Assembly: GCA_027257055.1 (NCBI GenBank)
Contig: JAPVLO010000056.1
Span: 5,084,001 to 5,148,000, forward strand
DNA length: 64,000 nt
Source of the DNA: Cephalopachus bancanus
Lineage: Eukaryota > Chordata > Mammalia > Primates > Tarsiidae
Direction: 5' to 3'
Shown: positions 34,541-46,263 of the stretch, piece by piece
How the letters are laid out: each line of letters starts with the position of its first letter
How positions within the stretch are numbered: position 1 is the stretch's first letter
Notes under the pieces: generated by a model
What the model saw: the letters and a program-made list of their open reading frames with translations, nothing else
The model's database searches: none
Told to the model about the DNA's origin: nothing
Made by a program: the position numbers and the translations under genes

Positions 34541-34639
34541 TAAACAAGAAGTAGCCATTTGCCTTTATGAGGGAGGTGACCCGGCTGAGGGGACAACACA
34601 GACCTGCTGAAGTCCATGTTGGACGATAGGCAAAGTGAT

Positions 34640-34790
34640 TGACTTAACTCACCTCGCGAATGTGTGTTACCCACTATTAAATCATTTCACAGATTGGGAA
34701 ACCAAGCCTCTGACAGTTTAAATGACTCGACAAAACGTCACCAATGCTGAGTGATGGAGCGGGACTGTTTGAGTCCAAAGTTCATTTTCT
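34640..34790 (-). repeat. MIR SINE, antisense
   Basis: TTTCACAGATTGGGAAACCAAGCC, then TTTAAATGACTCGACAAAACG and GAGCGGGACTGTTTGAG on the complement. Confidence 0.65.
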
Positions 34791-34799
34791 CTTTTCTGC

Positions 34800-35650
34800 A
34801 AAGATGAGTAAGCATGACCAGAGCCTGGTGGAAGAGCCAGACTCACAAACAGACCTTTATGATACCAAGGCTCCTTCTCAATTTGCTCTGTTGTTCTTTT
34901 TCTTTAAGATTTCGGCCCTTGAAGTTGCCAGCTAAAAATTCGGGCTGCTGAGCAAATGCCCACAAACCACTGAGAGGAGTTTTGTCAAAGAAGGCGGGAA
35001 AGAAAAATAAATGTGGGCTTCTGCTCTTTAAACCTCAGCCCAGTGAGGCAGTCTTTCCCGGAACATTTCAGGCCGCTTCAAAGGCCTATTGTGGAAAGAC
35101 TCCAGATGTGCGTGGAAAACCTCACTGGGGAGCTTCCCAGTAAAGAGGCCTTTTAAGCTTGAACTGAGATGAAGGAAGTTGACGTGATGAGTCCTACCAG
35201 GTGGCCCGTTTTCTGAAGGAGTCCAGGTCCTACCATAACCTTAAGAAAGTGTTGGGGGGCAGCTAGCCAGTTCAGATGCCTTTGCCAAATAGTGCATCTT
35301 CTCTGATTACAGAAAGCAGTAGGGTTTTGTTGGATTTATTTTCATTTTGTTTATTTTATTTTATTTTTTTAATGCTGGAATGAGTGGTAGAGAGCATTCT
35401 CAAATGATTTATCTACCTGTAAATTGTCAGCGACAGCCTGGTCATTCTCCTGCATATCATGTGAGGGCTAGGAGGGATTTCAGGCTTGGAAAAGTTGAGG
35501 GACTGACTGACTCCTGCCAGTTTCTACAGTGATGCCTCTAAGTGTTCTGAGAGCCAGAATTCTCTGGATTTTTGCTCTGATCCCCTGCCCTGAGTCCCTG
35601 CTTAAGCTGTCTGTCCAGTGCCCCATCTGGCCTAGGTGTGAGACCCTGTT
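34800..35650. other. No gene; unique-looking sequence
   Basis: No repeat landmarks over 34,930-35,300. The region has moderate GC and several CpGs and could be conserved non-coding DNA, which cannot be judged from one genome. Confidence 0.3.
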
Positions 35651-35659
35651 CTCCTCTTG

Positions 35660-35880
35660 CTAGACAGAATAAAGTCAGAGAGACCTAGGTTTAAATCTTG
35701 CTCTCCAGCTAGTTGTGTCATATTGCACAAAGTAGCGTCAACCTCACCATGCCTCAGTTTCCTCATCTGTAAAAGGAAGATAATACCAGGCCTGCCATCA
35801 TCCTGTTGCTGTGAGTTACCACGCATAAAGCAACAGGTACAGTCCCTGGCACAGAGTGAGAGTTCAGTATATTTTCATTC
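35660..35880 (+). repeat. MIR SINE, sense
   Basis: GAGAGACCTAGGTTTAAATCTTGC, CACCATGCCTCAGTTTCCTCATCTG, AAAAGGAAGATAATACC, CAGTCCCTGGCACAGAG. Confidence 0.92.
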
Positions 35881-35884
35881 CTTT

Positions 35885-37435
35885 CCTCTCCAACCCATGA
35901 TACAAAGGGGCAAGGACACTTCCACTTGGCCTTTGATATTTTACTTCTATCCCTCTGTAAGTTCTCTCCCTGCCATGTATGCACACGCTTAGCTAAGTAT
36001 TTTGAGATCAAGTGTATTTAGGGGAAAGTCCTTTTGGCTACAGCTAAAATTAGGCCTCTCTTGTGCGCCTCTGTTTACCACCCCCCTTCCTATTTTAACT
36101 AATTAGAGGCATTGACACTTAGAAACACTTGAGAAAGTTGGAAGAACAGCTGGGAGTTGTTCTAGATTCCAGCAGCTGCTCTCTGTCAGCATGCAGGCAC
36201 AAAAAAGGATGATCCTGGTGGGAGGAGGCAGGGAGGGCGCCTCGAGAGTGAAGATGAAGGGATGCCAAAGTCTGTCCATGGCATGGCAAACCGAGCACGG
36301 CAGGGATCTTATTCCAGTGCCCTCTGCCTTCTGCTGGATGGGGGAGGGGAGAGGAAATGAGGGCAAGAAAGGGGAAGAGGAGGACGGCATTGAGGAACTT
36401 AGCCAGTTGCTAGTTGGTTACCTCATGCACACCACTGTTGCTCCCACCTGGACTGCCACAGCATCTCCTAACTTCCATTGGAACCAGAGAGGCCACGGGA
36501 ACTCGCGAATCTCACACCCTGAAACTCCTGTGATGAGTTTCCACTGTTGAATTATAGACAAAATTCCAAAACCCATCACATGACCCTGGAGGGTCTGGAC
36601 GCGCCCTCTCCCTGCACCCCTATAATTGCCACCGTTTAGTCCTGCTGGCTTTTTAAAATTCCCTCTACTTCACCGAGTCTTTCTCTCCTGGAGCCAGATT
36701 ATCTGAGTTGAATCCGGGTTTTTCTGCGTACTAGCTACTACTACCTACAGGCCTCCCCATCTTGTTTCCAGGCTTGAAGAGCGACTGAGTTAGTTCTTTT
36801 TGTATTTCCTATCCAAATCCTGCGCACTCTTCTCGTGGAGACTCCCGACACGTACACCCCTAGACAAAGGCTATTTGTTTCCAGGTGTTTAAAGTCTCTG
36901 TGCATAAGGGCCCTAGTATTTTCCTATGTCTTACGTCTTGATGCACATTTTTTCTGTCCCTTCCCCATCTCCTCTTCATCCCTCAGGAAACTGGGTGTTG
37001 CCTCTGTGGGAAGGTCTGAACCTCAGGCTCTATGTTGAGTGTCCAGGGGCTACATTTAAACTCCCCAGCTGTCCAGAACTTCTGCTGCTTAAAAAAAAAA
37101 GAAAGAAAGAAAAAAAGCAAGCACCTTCTCATCTCAGGTATAAGTGCCAGATCTTATAGCACTTACAGGGACAAATCCATTTCTTACTGAATAAAGGAGC
37201 TTAAAACCCATGACTAGCTGATGTAAGCTTTGGGCTGGTCTGTGTGGAATCTTTGCAGCATTATTTCTCTTCATTTCTTTCTTTGTTGCTGTTGTTCTCA
37301 AAAGAAGCAAAGGCAGAGGCAGGTTCTCTCTTACCCCATGTCCCTGAATGAAGCCCTGTCAGATCTAAAGAAAGGAGCTCTATGCATCCTTCACTAAGTA
37401 CCAACCTTCACTTTGCCTCCTAAGTGGGCCACATA
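35885..37435. other. No gene or clear repeat except a MIR scrap
   Basis: A short MIR-like piece sits at about 36,690-36,740 (GAGCCAGATTATCTGAGTTG). The 119-codon frame at 36,191-36,550 is Gly/Glu-rich, overlaps an antisense frame over the same bases, and has no family match. Confidence 0.4.
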
Positions 37436-37452
37436 AGAGTTGATTATTTCTA

Positions 37453-37747
37453 CCGGGCATGGTGGCTCACACCTGTAATCCCAGGACTTTGGGAGGCTGA
37501 GGCCAGAGGATTGTCTGAGCCCGGGGGTCCAAGACCAGCCTGGGCAACTTGGCAAGGCCTCATCTCTACAATAAATCAAAAAATTAGCCAAGCATGGTGG
37601 CGTATACCTGTAGTTCCAGCTACTTGAAAGACTGAGCACAGTAGATCGAGGCTGCGGTGGCCGTGAGCGTGCCACTGCATTCCAACCTGGGCGACAGAGT
37701 GAGACTCTATCTCAAAAAATAAACAAAAAATAATGAAAATTTTTAAA
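37453..37747 (+). mobile_element. Alu SINE, lineage type, sense
   Basis: Complete dimer ending GAGACTCTATCTCAAAAAATAAAC. Flanked by a 17-bp target duplication AGAGTTG(A/T)TTATTTCTA with one mismatch (37,436-37,452 and 37,748-37,764). Confidence 0.97.
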
Positions 37748-37764
37748 AGAGTTGTTTATTTCTA

Positions 37765-38748
37765 ACAGTTTTTTTCTCCCTAACACCCCCATCTGGTCCA
37801 TCACCAAGGCTTGTCATCCTGAGCACCTCTTGTATCTAGATGGTATGATAGTCACCCTGAGCTCCCCCTGGACTTCTGCATCTGCCCCTGCCAGGCTGAC
37901 CACGCAGAGCCACCAGGTGACGGCAGCTCTGACTTCCTGGTGCTCCTGAAAGACAGACCGCGGGTCCACGTGGTGAGGCCCCACCCACCTCTGGGTTCTG
38001 TCTCATCCGCATGTCCCCTTACACTCCCAACCACACTGCTCTTGTCATTCCTCAAGTGTCATTTTTCCCCCCTCCACGCAGCTCTCTCCTCTCTCCTGCT
38101 ACATGCGTGCTTCCCCCTCTTTCGCCTGTTAATACCTGTGTATCCTTTGAATCTCAGCTAAGCTATGACACACATGAAACCTAAATGGGCATAGACATAC
38201 AGACAAAAATACCATTCAAACTAACAGGAGACAACTGGGGCTCAGGAATGCTAAAACCCTTCCTGGGGGTGGGGAGGCCTCTTCCTCAGATTCTGACTGG
38301 GACTGTCTCCCACAGAGAGGAAGGTCTGAGGAGACACGGTTGCCAGGACTCCCCTTGGCTATGCTGCTCTTCTGTCTGCTTCTGAGCAGAGAGGACCCAG
38401 TGGAGACTGTAGACAAGGTCCTTCCTTGTTCTGTCCTTGCCTCTGACTTGGCAGACCATGTCTTGATTACCTGGCAGAAATGAGGTTGGCTTCTGCAAAT
38501 AAACTAGCAAAGATTTCTTACCTAGGCTACCAAACGCAGCCTTACCTGTCTGTCTGGCCATATTCAAAGATGTCCATTCAAAGAACTTTTGCTGTTTTGA
38601 GTTTCACTCTCCCAGGCACAGAGACGAGATGGTGGGGAAAACCTCTCAGAATGATCTGAGGACATTCACATACACACACACCCCCACCCTCACTCTCCCC
38701 CTCTTCAGCCCCCACCCCATCCACCGCACACATGTCCTGGCCCCCTTG
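37765..38748. other. No gene or clear repeat
   Basis: GC-moderate unique-looking sequence with a CA/CCC-rich tract at 38,665-38,730. Frames on both strands overlap and none is supported. Confidence 0.4.
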
Positions 38749-38762
38749 ACAATCTCTTTTTC

Positions 38763-39076
38763 TTTCTTTTTTTTCTTTTTTGAGTTGGAGTCTCACTCTG
38801 TCGCCCAGGCTGGAGTGCAGTGGCACGCTCACGGCCACCCCAGCCCCAGCGTCAACCTGCTAGGCTCTGGCGATCTTTCTGCTTCAGCCTTCCAAGTAGC
38901 TGGAACTACAGGTACACGCTACCACACCAGCTAGTTTTTTATTTTTATTGTTTTATTGTAGAGATGAGGTTTCGCTAAGTTGCCCATGCTGGTCTCGAAC
39001 TTGCGGGCTCAGGCAGTCCACTCACCTCGGCCTCCCAAAGTGCTGGAATTGCAGACTGAGTCACTGAGCCTGGCCA
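38763..39076 (-). mobile_element. Alu SINE, lineage type, antisense
   Basis: Complete dimer. A perfect 14-bp target duplication ACAATCTCTTTTTC flanks it (38,749-38,762 and 39,077-39,090). The right arm has extra bases (CCCAGCCCCAGCGTC) relative to its relatives. Confidence 0.97.
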
Positions 39077-39354
39077 ACAATCTCTTTTTCACCTACCAAC
39101 TCTCTGGGGTAACGTTTAGACCACTTTCCTTTTTTAGCCAACATCTTATATGCGGTGAATCCTGTCCAACCTTCCATTTTCCCCCTACCCGCTTCAGCTC
39201 ATGAGGAAAATCCATGATCTGGGAGTCAGGAGTCCCAAGATCTAGTCCTTCCCCTATTAGGTCTTGTGATCTTCTCTGAGTATTGCCAGTTGAGCTCCTC
39301 TAAAGACATTCTCAGCCCTGAGGCGTTTTCACCACTTAATCCATTGTGCAAAGA

Positions 39355-39580
39355 GGTAACCACCATTTGTGAGCACTAGCTTTCTGCAAAGCATCAAGCT
39401 AGGAAATAATGGTAACTATCCATCCACTGTCCCTACAAGGCATATATTACTACTGTTATAGAGAAGGAACACAAAATTTAGCAAAATTAAGAAAGCTGCT
39501 CAGGACCACAAGCAAATAGGATAAGAGGCAGACTTCAAACCCAAGTCTCTGTCTCCAGAGCCCTGGATGCCACGGTAAGC
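39355..39580 (-). repeat. MIR SINE, antisense
   Basis: Diverged order TTGTGAGCACTAGCTTTCTGC, TATTACTACTGTTATAGAG, GCTGCTCAGGACCAC, AGACTTCAAACCCAAG. Confidence 0.65.
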
Positions 39581-39584
39581 TGAG

Positions 39585-40605
39585 TCTCAGGTGTACTGTA
39601 GAAAGACATAAAAATGACATATTAGAAAACAAGAAGTAGTGCTCATTCTCCTTCATTTATGCTTATACAGGAGATGGGATTCTTTACTTGGATTTTTTTT
39701 TCCTGTACACATTGTGCTCAGAAGCCAAGAATAGGGAGAGCACACACTCTGGACCTTCTACACTAGCCTGTACAAGCCAGAGAGCCAGCACAAGAGGAAG
39801 AAAAGGAAAGATTAGGAAGAGCCGACACTGTGAGGCTCCAATTTGTGATGAGTAAACTGAGGACCAGTGGTTATAGAACTTGTCTAGAACTGTAATGAAT
39901 TCATACCATTTACAGATGAAAGAAGGTCCTAAAACCCAGGCACCTGATTCTTTCCTTAGAATCACCCAAGTCAAATAAGCTCCCCTCCCCAATCAAAAAG
40001 AAGAACCTTCGAGAACAGTAACTTTGTGCCCATCTAAAGCCACACTGAGCTATGCTAAAGGTAATAGGCATTGAAAAAAATGTTCTCACAGAAACTCCCA
40101 GCTGAACACACAAAGAAGTGAGTCTCCAAGGAACAGTGTAAGGATTGTCTGAAGGGATCTATGCTGGTGAGATTACAAAACTCATATGGACAAATGAACA
40201 TATGGAAGAAATCAGCAAAGCCCTCTCCTTCTTCCCATATGTAAACTCGGCCTTTGCCTAAAGTCATAAAGTAAACACAGATGCAGCCAAACCAGGCACC
40301 AGATGGCAAACGAGAGTTGGAATATAAGGTAAAGAAAGCTTTCGGTGTTTATTCGAAGATGGGGAAAAAAAAATACAGGATTCAAAATGCTGTGGTTTCC
40401 CCAGAATGGCCACCTGGGTCACCAAGGCCCAAACATGACCAAAACAAAACAAAACAAAATTAGAGTAAATATGATTGTGAAGCTGAAGGAAAACCACTAC
40501 TATCATTGTGAATGGAACCCAATGTTGGAAGAAAGTCATCGTTCTGGGAAATGAAAGAAATGTTTAAATCAAAGTAGAAGGACCAGAGAGTGACTAGAAA
40601 GTGGC
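39585..40605. other. No gene or clear repeat
   Basis: Several overlapping antisense frames (39,684-40,539) are Phe/Leu-rich with no shared family. Positions 39,820-39,960 have weak MIR-like phrases. Confidence 0.4.
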
Positions 40606-40609
40606 AAGA

Positions 40610-40775
40610 ATCGGCTTTTGTTAAGCACTCACGTGTGCCATGAGCGATGTATTCTTAGTCTCTTTTAACCCTCACAACTACCCATTAGATGTTGGCTAAA
40701 TTTTATCCATGAGGAAATTTCATGAAAGGGTTAAGAGAGGTTAGGCCCCATGGCCACACTACAGGAATGCCAACC
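40610..40775 (-). repeat. MIR SINE, antisense
   Basis: TTTTGTTAAGCACTCACGTGTGCC, CTTTTAACCCTCACAACTACCC, GAGAGGTTAGGCCCCATGGCC. Confidence 0.8.
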
Positions 40776-40789
40776 TAGCCATTGCCAGC

Positions 40790-41370
40790 GCTTCCTGTAC
40801 CCATTCCCATCTTTGTTGCTCTGATTTTCAATCTTTTATACAATTATCAGACCATTTGATGCAGAAAACATGATCCTAAAAGATTCCATTTACCCCCTGA
40901 ATCCTTAAGCCCTCACCACATGCTGAGCCCCTGGCAATGCCCATGAGTTATACCTGAGTACCAGACACACAAGAGAAGCCAGGCAGCCCTCTCTCTTCCC
41001 TTTCTGCTCAAACCACTGGGCCTACATAGAATGGTCACCTGGCCAGGTACTGCCTTATGGGGAGACCAGGACAGACACGGAATGGGGAACAGAGCATTCC
41101 TGAGAACCTGACTCCACTTTTATTTCACAAAACACACCCCTGCATGTTTCTCACCCACCTTGTACATTTGCCAGAAAGGGGTTCGGTGAGTGTTTGCTTT
41201 TCAGCATGCATGAGTCTGTATATTGGGTGTAGAAAATTCCAGTAGTGCTTCAGCTTCAACTAAATGCTTAAATGAACATTACAAGGTGTCGCCTCCTCCT
41301 AGTTCAGCCAAATTATTCATTTGCTTGCAAGTAGAGGGGTAAAGTGGAAAATGCATCCAAGCTATACGAC
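40790..41370. other. No gene or clear repeat
   Basis: Unique-looking sequence. I see nothing to annotate. Confidence 0.4.
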
Positions 41371-41374
41371 CTGT

Positions 41375-41490
41375 CTCCTACTCTGCCACTAGCTAAACTT
41401 GCTCTTGGGCAAGACATATTATGCTTTTGTTTTGTTTTCTTCTCTCTAAAACACAGTTAACTTGTACCTTGAAGGGCTGTTGTAAGATTT
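41375..41490 (+). repeat. MIR fragment, sense
   Basis: CTACTCTGCCACTAGCTAAAC, CTTGGGCAAGACATA, CCTTGAAGGGCTGTTGTAAG. Confidence 0.6.
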
Positions 41491-41519
41491 CTTTTATTCG
41501 CCACTACCCATCTTCTCCC

Positions 41520-42020
41520 TTTCTATGTGGTCAGTCTCCACATGGCCATTTTATTTTCCCTTATCCAGGATGAATCCAGCTTTCTAAACTCCCAAAGACA
41601 AAACTGTACAACCATAAGGCAGGCTTCCATCTTTCTATTAATTGCCACACAATCTCTCTTGTCCCTGGATTCTAGTTGGGTTTGGCCGATCAGAGGCACC
41701 AGTGTGACCCTGGAAGATGCAATGAAGGTATTCATTCCCTTCAGCTCCATCTTTCCTGGATTGCTGCAGGTTAGCTGCATCCATCTACCATCTTCCTACT
41801 GTAGACCATAGTCCCTGTGTATGGCCCTCTCCCTATAACTTTCTGTGTAATGGGAACCACATCTCCCTTTGCTCCTTCAGACTAAGAGGTAGTAATGACT
41901 CCCCACTATTGCTAATCATTAGGTACTTGTTTCTTTTCCTAAACCTTTTTAAAGAAACACTTTATAAAGCTTTCTTCAGTTACCCGACATTAATGTACAT
42001 CAGTTTGCTGAAAGGAACCT
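41520..42020 (+). repeat. Ancient mammalian interspersed repeat, class uncertain
   Basis: GGTTTGGCCGATCAGAGGCACCAG, GATTGCTGCAGGTTAGCTGC, GGCCCTCTCCCTATAAC and GTAGTAATGACTCCCCACTATTGC recall a common old mammalian repeat I cannot name with certainty. Open frames on both strands here are therefore discounted. Confidence 0.4.
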
Positions 42021-42616
42021 GAATAAATATGTCAGCTTAATTTCATGTTTTCTACAGTGGCTATTATCAAACCTCCCATTTCCCATCCCTATCTTTCCTC
42101 TCATGGGATGACCTCCTCAGTATTCTCAACCACCAACTACCTTAAAGAGAAAATAAAAAGTCATTAGAAAGACACCTGCCATCAACGCTTCCAACTTTCT
42201 TAGGTGCAGTGGTGAGCTGGGCTGGCTCATACCTGCTCACAGGGGCAGATTTGGCACATCTCTTCCCAGCTCCACTTTCTGTTCCATCACATTTGTAGCT
42301 TGAATTTGGCCATGGCAGAAGTGTTTACAACACAGAAATTAGCAAAAGCTACAAATTCAAGTTTTGTTTTGTTTTGTTTTTTTGGTACAACCAGTTGTTG
42401 AATAACTACCAGCACACCTCTGCTTATATCCAGTCACAGTTTGTTTCTCCTCCACATTTGTGGTGATGGAAGAGATCTCCCACCTGTTATCAGAGGCGCT
42501 TTCATCTCCCACTTTCTCTGACAACACACTCAATCTGTTGTCCTCTCTCACTCCTGTATATTTAGCCTCTCCTTCAATACCAACTCCTTCTCATCAGCAT
42601 TTAAGCATACTTTAGA

Positions 42617-42820
42617 CCTGTACTATCCAATACAGCAGCCACTAGTCAGATGTCGTTATGGAAGCCTTGAGATGTGGCTAGCCCAAATTGAAATGTATAA
42701 AAAGCACACCAGACTTTGTATGAATTAGAGAATGTAAAATATCTCATTTTTTGTATTGATTACTTGTTGAAATGATAATATTTTTATAAAATAGGTTAAA
42801 TAAGGGATATTAAAGGTAAA
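42617..42820. repeat. Fragment of an old DNA transposon (hAT-like)
   Basis: CTGTACTATCCAATACAGCAGCCACTAG at the left resembles an hAT-type terminal end. The AT-rich interior (GAATGTAAAATATCTCATTTTTTG, GATTACTTGTTGAAATG) fits the same group. The right end is missing. Confidence 0.65.
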
Positions 42821-42879
42821 TTCACTCATCCATTAAAGATACATGAAAACCTTAAATTACTTGTGTAACTCACATTATT

Positions 42880-44240
42880 TCTGTTGGAAGTGCTGCTGTA
42901 AACTCTTTCATCATAATCATAAAATCTCTTCTACCTACCAGCTCATCCAGGTATTGCCTCTCACAGTAAAAATTATTCATGATGTTCTCAGCACCGCCCC
43001 TGCCTCCTTTACCAAGACTGGTCTTCCTTCCACTCCCAGAATTCCACTAAAATCATGCTAGCCTAGAATTAATCCCAGCCTAAGGCATTGCTGAGACCGA
43101 GGGGCTTTTCAGTTATTACCTTGTTTTGCCCGTGGCAGCATTTTGCAAAGTGGAACCCTTCCTTCTTGAAACTCTTCCACTGACAGTATACTTTCTTGAT
43201 CTCTCCCACTGCTCTGAATGTTTCTTTCTAAATTCCTTTGCCAGTTCCCTTTCTCTTCTTTCCAGCATTATACTTGGTCTTCTACAGAATTCTGTCCATC
43301 TCATCCACTTCCAAATATTCATTTACTATTTATATGCCAGCAGCTCTGCAGCTATATAACATCTCCAGTTAAATGGCTCACAGACATTATAATTTAAACA
43401 CGTTAAAACCTGAACTCATCTTCTCCACCTTTTACCTGCAAAACATGCACTGGCTCAGTACATGGCACTGTCTGTAAATGGTACCACATCTCCTTAATCA
43501 CTCCTGCCAGAACCTCAGGGACATTCTGAGCTCACCCTGGTCTTCTTCCACATCAGTCTCTCACAATATCTTTCTATGTTACGTCTCATATCTCTCAAAT
43601 GCTTCCACTTTGTTTAAATTCCAGAGCCACCATCCTAGTCCAAGCCACCCTCCTGTCTCACCTGACTATTCCAAGAACGTCTTGAATGTTTTCTTGCCTC
43701 CACTTTTACCATTCTCTAACCCATTCTCTACCCATCAACCAAAGTCATCTTCTACAAACATGAATAGGATCGCTCTTGCTTAGAACTCTTCAATGACCTC
43801 CCCTTGACTTTAGCTTAATGGTAACACATGACTTGCAAAGGCATCCTAAATCTGACTCCTTCCTTCATCTGTAGCTTCATCTCTTATCACTCTTTCCCTT
43901 CATTCTATCTACTCCAGCCATCTTGGGCTTCTTTCAGCCCTTTGAATGTGCCATATGACCTTGACTTGGGACCTTTAGATATACATTTCCTTCAGACTGG
44001 AACCCTCTTCATCAACTTTCTTTACCTAGCTAGCTCTTTATCAACCTTCAGGTACTTTCCTAAGCCCCCATACTAGTTTCCTCTCCCTCTGACACTCTTC
44101 CATAGCACCTGTGCTTCTCCAGTAGACTCTAAGCTCCGTGAGGTCAGGGACCAGAGCTGTCTGGTTGCCTGATGTACCCATAGTGCCTAGCACAATGCCT
44201 GGCAACTGATAGGCACCCAATAACTGTTTGTTGCATAGTA
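42880..44240 (+). repeat. Long L2 LINE 3' segment, sense
   Basis: About 1.35 kb of L2 in order: CTCCAGTTAAATGGCTCACAGAC, a CACCATCCTAGTCCAAGCC block, TCTTCAATGACCTCCCCTTG, GCATCCTAAATCTGACTCC, CCTTTGAATGTGCCATATG, then CTCTAAGCTCCGTGAGGTCAGGG and ATGCCTGGCAACTGATAGGC at the 3' end. The frames at 43,126-44,076 are shadows of this LINE and not genes. The start is vague. Confidence 0.85.
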
Positions 44241-44249
44241 ACACTGACA

Positions 44250-44410
44250 TTATCTGGCTCAAACCTCCCATTTTGGAGAAGAGGAAACTGAGATCCAAAG
44301 AAAGGAAGCAACTCATTCAAAACAACAAAGCCCAGCCTAAGATGAATACAGGACTGGAGCCTCCTGATTTCCAGATCAGTTTTCTTTCCAGTACACCATG
44401 TGCCTGTCTA
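44250..44410 (-). repeat. MIR SINE, antisense
   Basis: CCATTTTGGAGAAGAGGAAACTGAGATCC, TGATTTCCAGATCAG, TTTCCAGTACACCATG. Confidence 0.75.
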
Positions 44411-44837
44411 TAAAATAGTAACCGGAGGGAAGCAGACTGGATTCCCTATGTCTTTTGAAAGCCAGAGCAAGCTCTTATTTGTAAACACAGCTGACAAATT
44501 GTTTTCTTTGTTTGTTTTATGTAAAAGGACTGGAAGTCCAATCCCAAAATAAACCTTGTGTTTCCAAGCCTAGAAGCTCCTACAACTTTGATCCCCTGCA
44601 GCCTCCTTTCTGCTCATTGTCCCTCTTCCTTTCCTTCATTCACCAGAGGCATGGGCCTGTGCTCAGTGTTGAATGGTTCCTGCATTCTGGTCTCCTTATC
44701 ACTCCCTGCCCAGGCAGCATGTCACATGCAGCAGAAGATTAGGAAGTGCTGTCTTTAAATAGTAGCACTCAAGAGAACATTATAAGATCCTGTGTAGTGC
44801 TGGGGTGGAGATGGATAGAATAATTATTAGAATAAAA

Positions 44838-45045
44838 ATAACTCACATTTTTTTGAGCTGTTACTTTGTGGGATGGCACTAATTTAAGTGATGTGTATGC
44901 ATTTTATCTTTTAACTTTATGAGTAATTATTCCTATTATTTCTATTTTAAAAATGCATAAACTGAAGAACAAAGGAGTTAGTAAAGTGCCCAGACCATTT
45001 AGTTAACCAGTGGAAGGGCCAAGGTTCCAGTCTAGGCAGTTGAGA
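44838..45045 (-). repeat. MIR SINE, antisense
   Basis: AACTCACATTTTTTTGAGCTG, TTTATGAGTAATTATTCCTATTATTTC, AAACTGAAGAACAAAGG, CCAGTCTAGGCAG. Confidence 0.8.
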
Positions 45046-45169
45046 GCCCGTGATCTTGACTGCCTTACATCTGGCAATGAAGAATGTGTTGACCTGACAG
45101 GAAATACCAGCAAGTACAACTGAGGGAAATCTTATAGTTGTTTCATACAGATACCCTGGATCCTACTCT

Positions 45170-45370
45170 CGATTCATTCATTAATTCACTAATCCATTTA
45201 CTCATCCATTCTTTCAACATGTATTTATTGCATTGTTCATACCAATTACTGGGAATACAGATACAGTTAATGGTCTCTACCCTCTTACAAGTCACAGTCC
45301 TGTGGGGTGATATATGAGTAAATACATTTATCCTACTGTGTACTAAATGATAAAACAAAAGGAAACCAGG
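45170..45370 (-). repeat. L2 3' end, antisense
   Basis: TCATTCATTAATTCACTAATCC, ACATGTATTTATTGCATTG, ACTGGGAATACAGATACAG, CAAGTCACAGTCCTGTGGGG. Confidence 0.8.
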
Positions 45371-45374
45371 GGGT

Positions 45375-46263
45375 TTGGGGAACACAGAAATGATTATACA
45401 CCAGTTTAAAAGGACACCACAGTGGCTTGTCCTGGAACTTGCATTCCCAGCCTTTCCCTCTCCCTATGTGAGCTCTGCCCCTCCCTATCCCTCTGGCTTC
45501 CCAGCTTCTAGCCCTTCTCTTGCTTTGGTGCCATTGTTGGCTTCCCTAACTCCCAGCTTCAGATTCAACCTCTTTGCTTACCTTTTTCCTCTTGAGGTTG
45601 GTTTGGAATGATTCCATATTGTAAATAAGTCGAAGGCCAGCCCCAAAGACTAGGCCAGCATGTCCAGGCCTTACTGCCAAAATGACTCTGGCTCAGAATA
45701 ATTGGATATCAAAAGCAGGGATCTTTAAAAGAGTGTGTGGAGGGATAGATGGATGGATAGATACTCTGTGTCTTAGATAATTGGGTATTCACCTGCCTAA
45801 ACACAGAGCAACTGACCTACTGACTGCCCAACCTCCCTTGTAGCTCATTCATTGTTCGCTATGGTGGTACGATCACATGTTTTGATTCTTTGCTGCCAGT
45901 AATGACTCCTGAGCTGTTGACCAAAGAATATTCTTGATAAGGAATTAACTTTGAAGCAGGCAGTGTAAATATCAAAAATGTCCAGACCCTGAGATCTTTC
46001 AGGACATTTCGCTTTCTCTAGTTGCAATCTCCCATTGGCCTGCTCCTTCCTCAAGTTTCTCCCTTATCGCCATAAATAAAGCATATCCTGGTTAAATGGT
46101 TTCTGTAGATTAGAAGAAGCCATTGAATTTAGCCATTAAGAGGGTAGTAGTGGTTATTCTTGTTGTCAAATATATTTGACATTTTTTAAAAATGGTGGAC
46201 TGTAAACTGGCTATGGAAGAAATTAGAGCCAGAAGGGGTATATAGATTGATGAGAAGGAAGGA
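45375..46263. other. No gene or clear repeat
   Basis: Unique-looking sequence with a short GATA-type run at about 45,750. Nothing to annotate. Confidence 0.4.

Noticed and set aside
36191..36550. 119-codon + frame, Gly/Glu-rich
   Set aside because: An antisense frame covers the same bases, and no domain or splice sites support either.
43478..44076. Consecutive + frames of 80-100 codons
   Set aside because: They are fragments of the sense L2 with no intact LINE protein.
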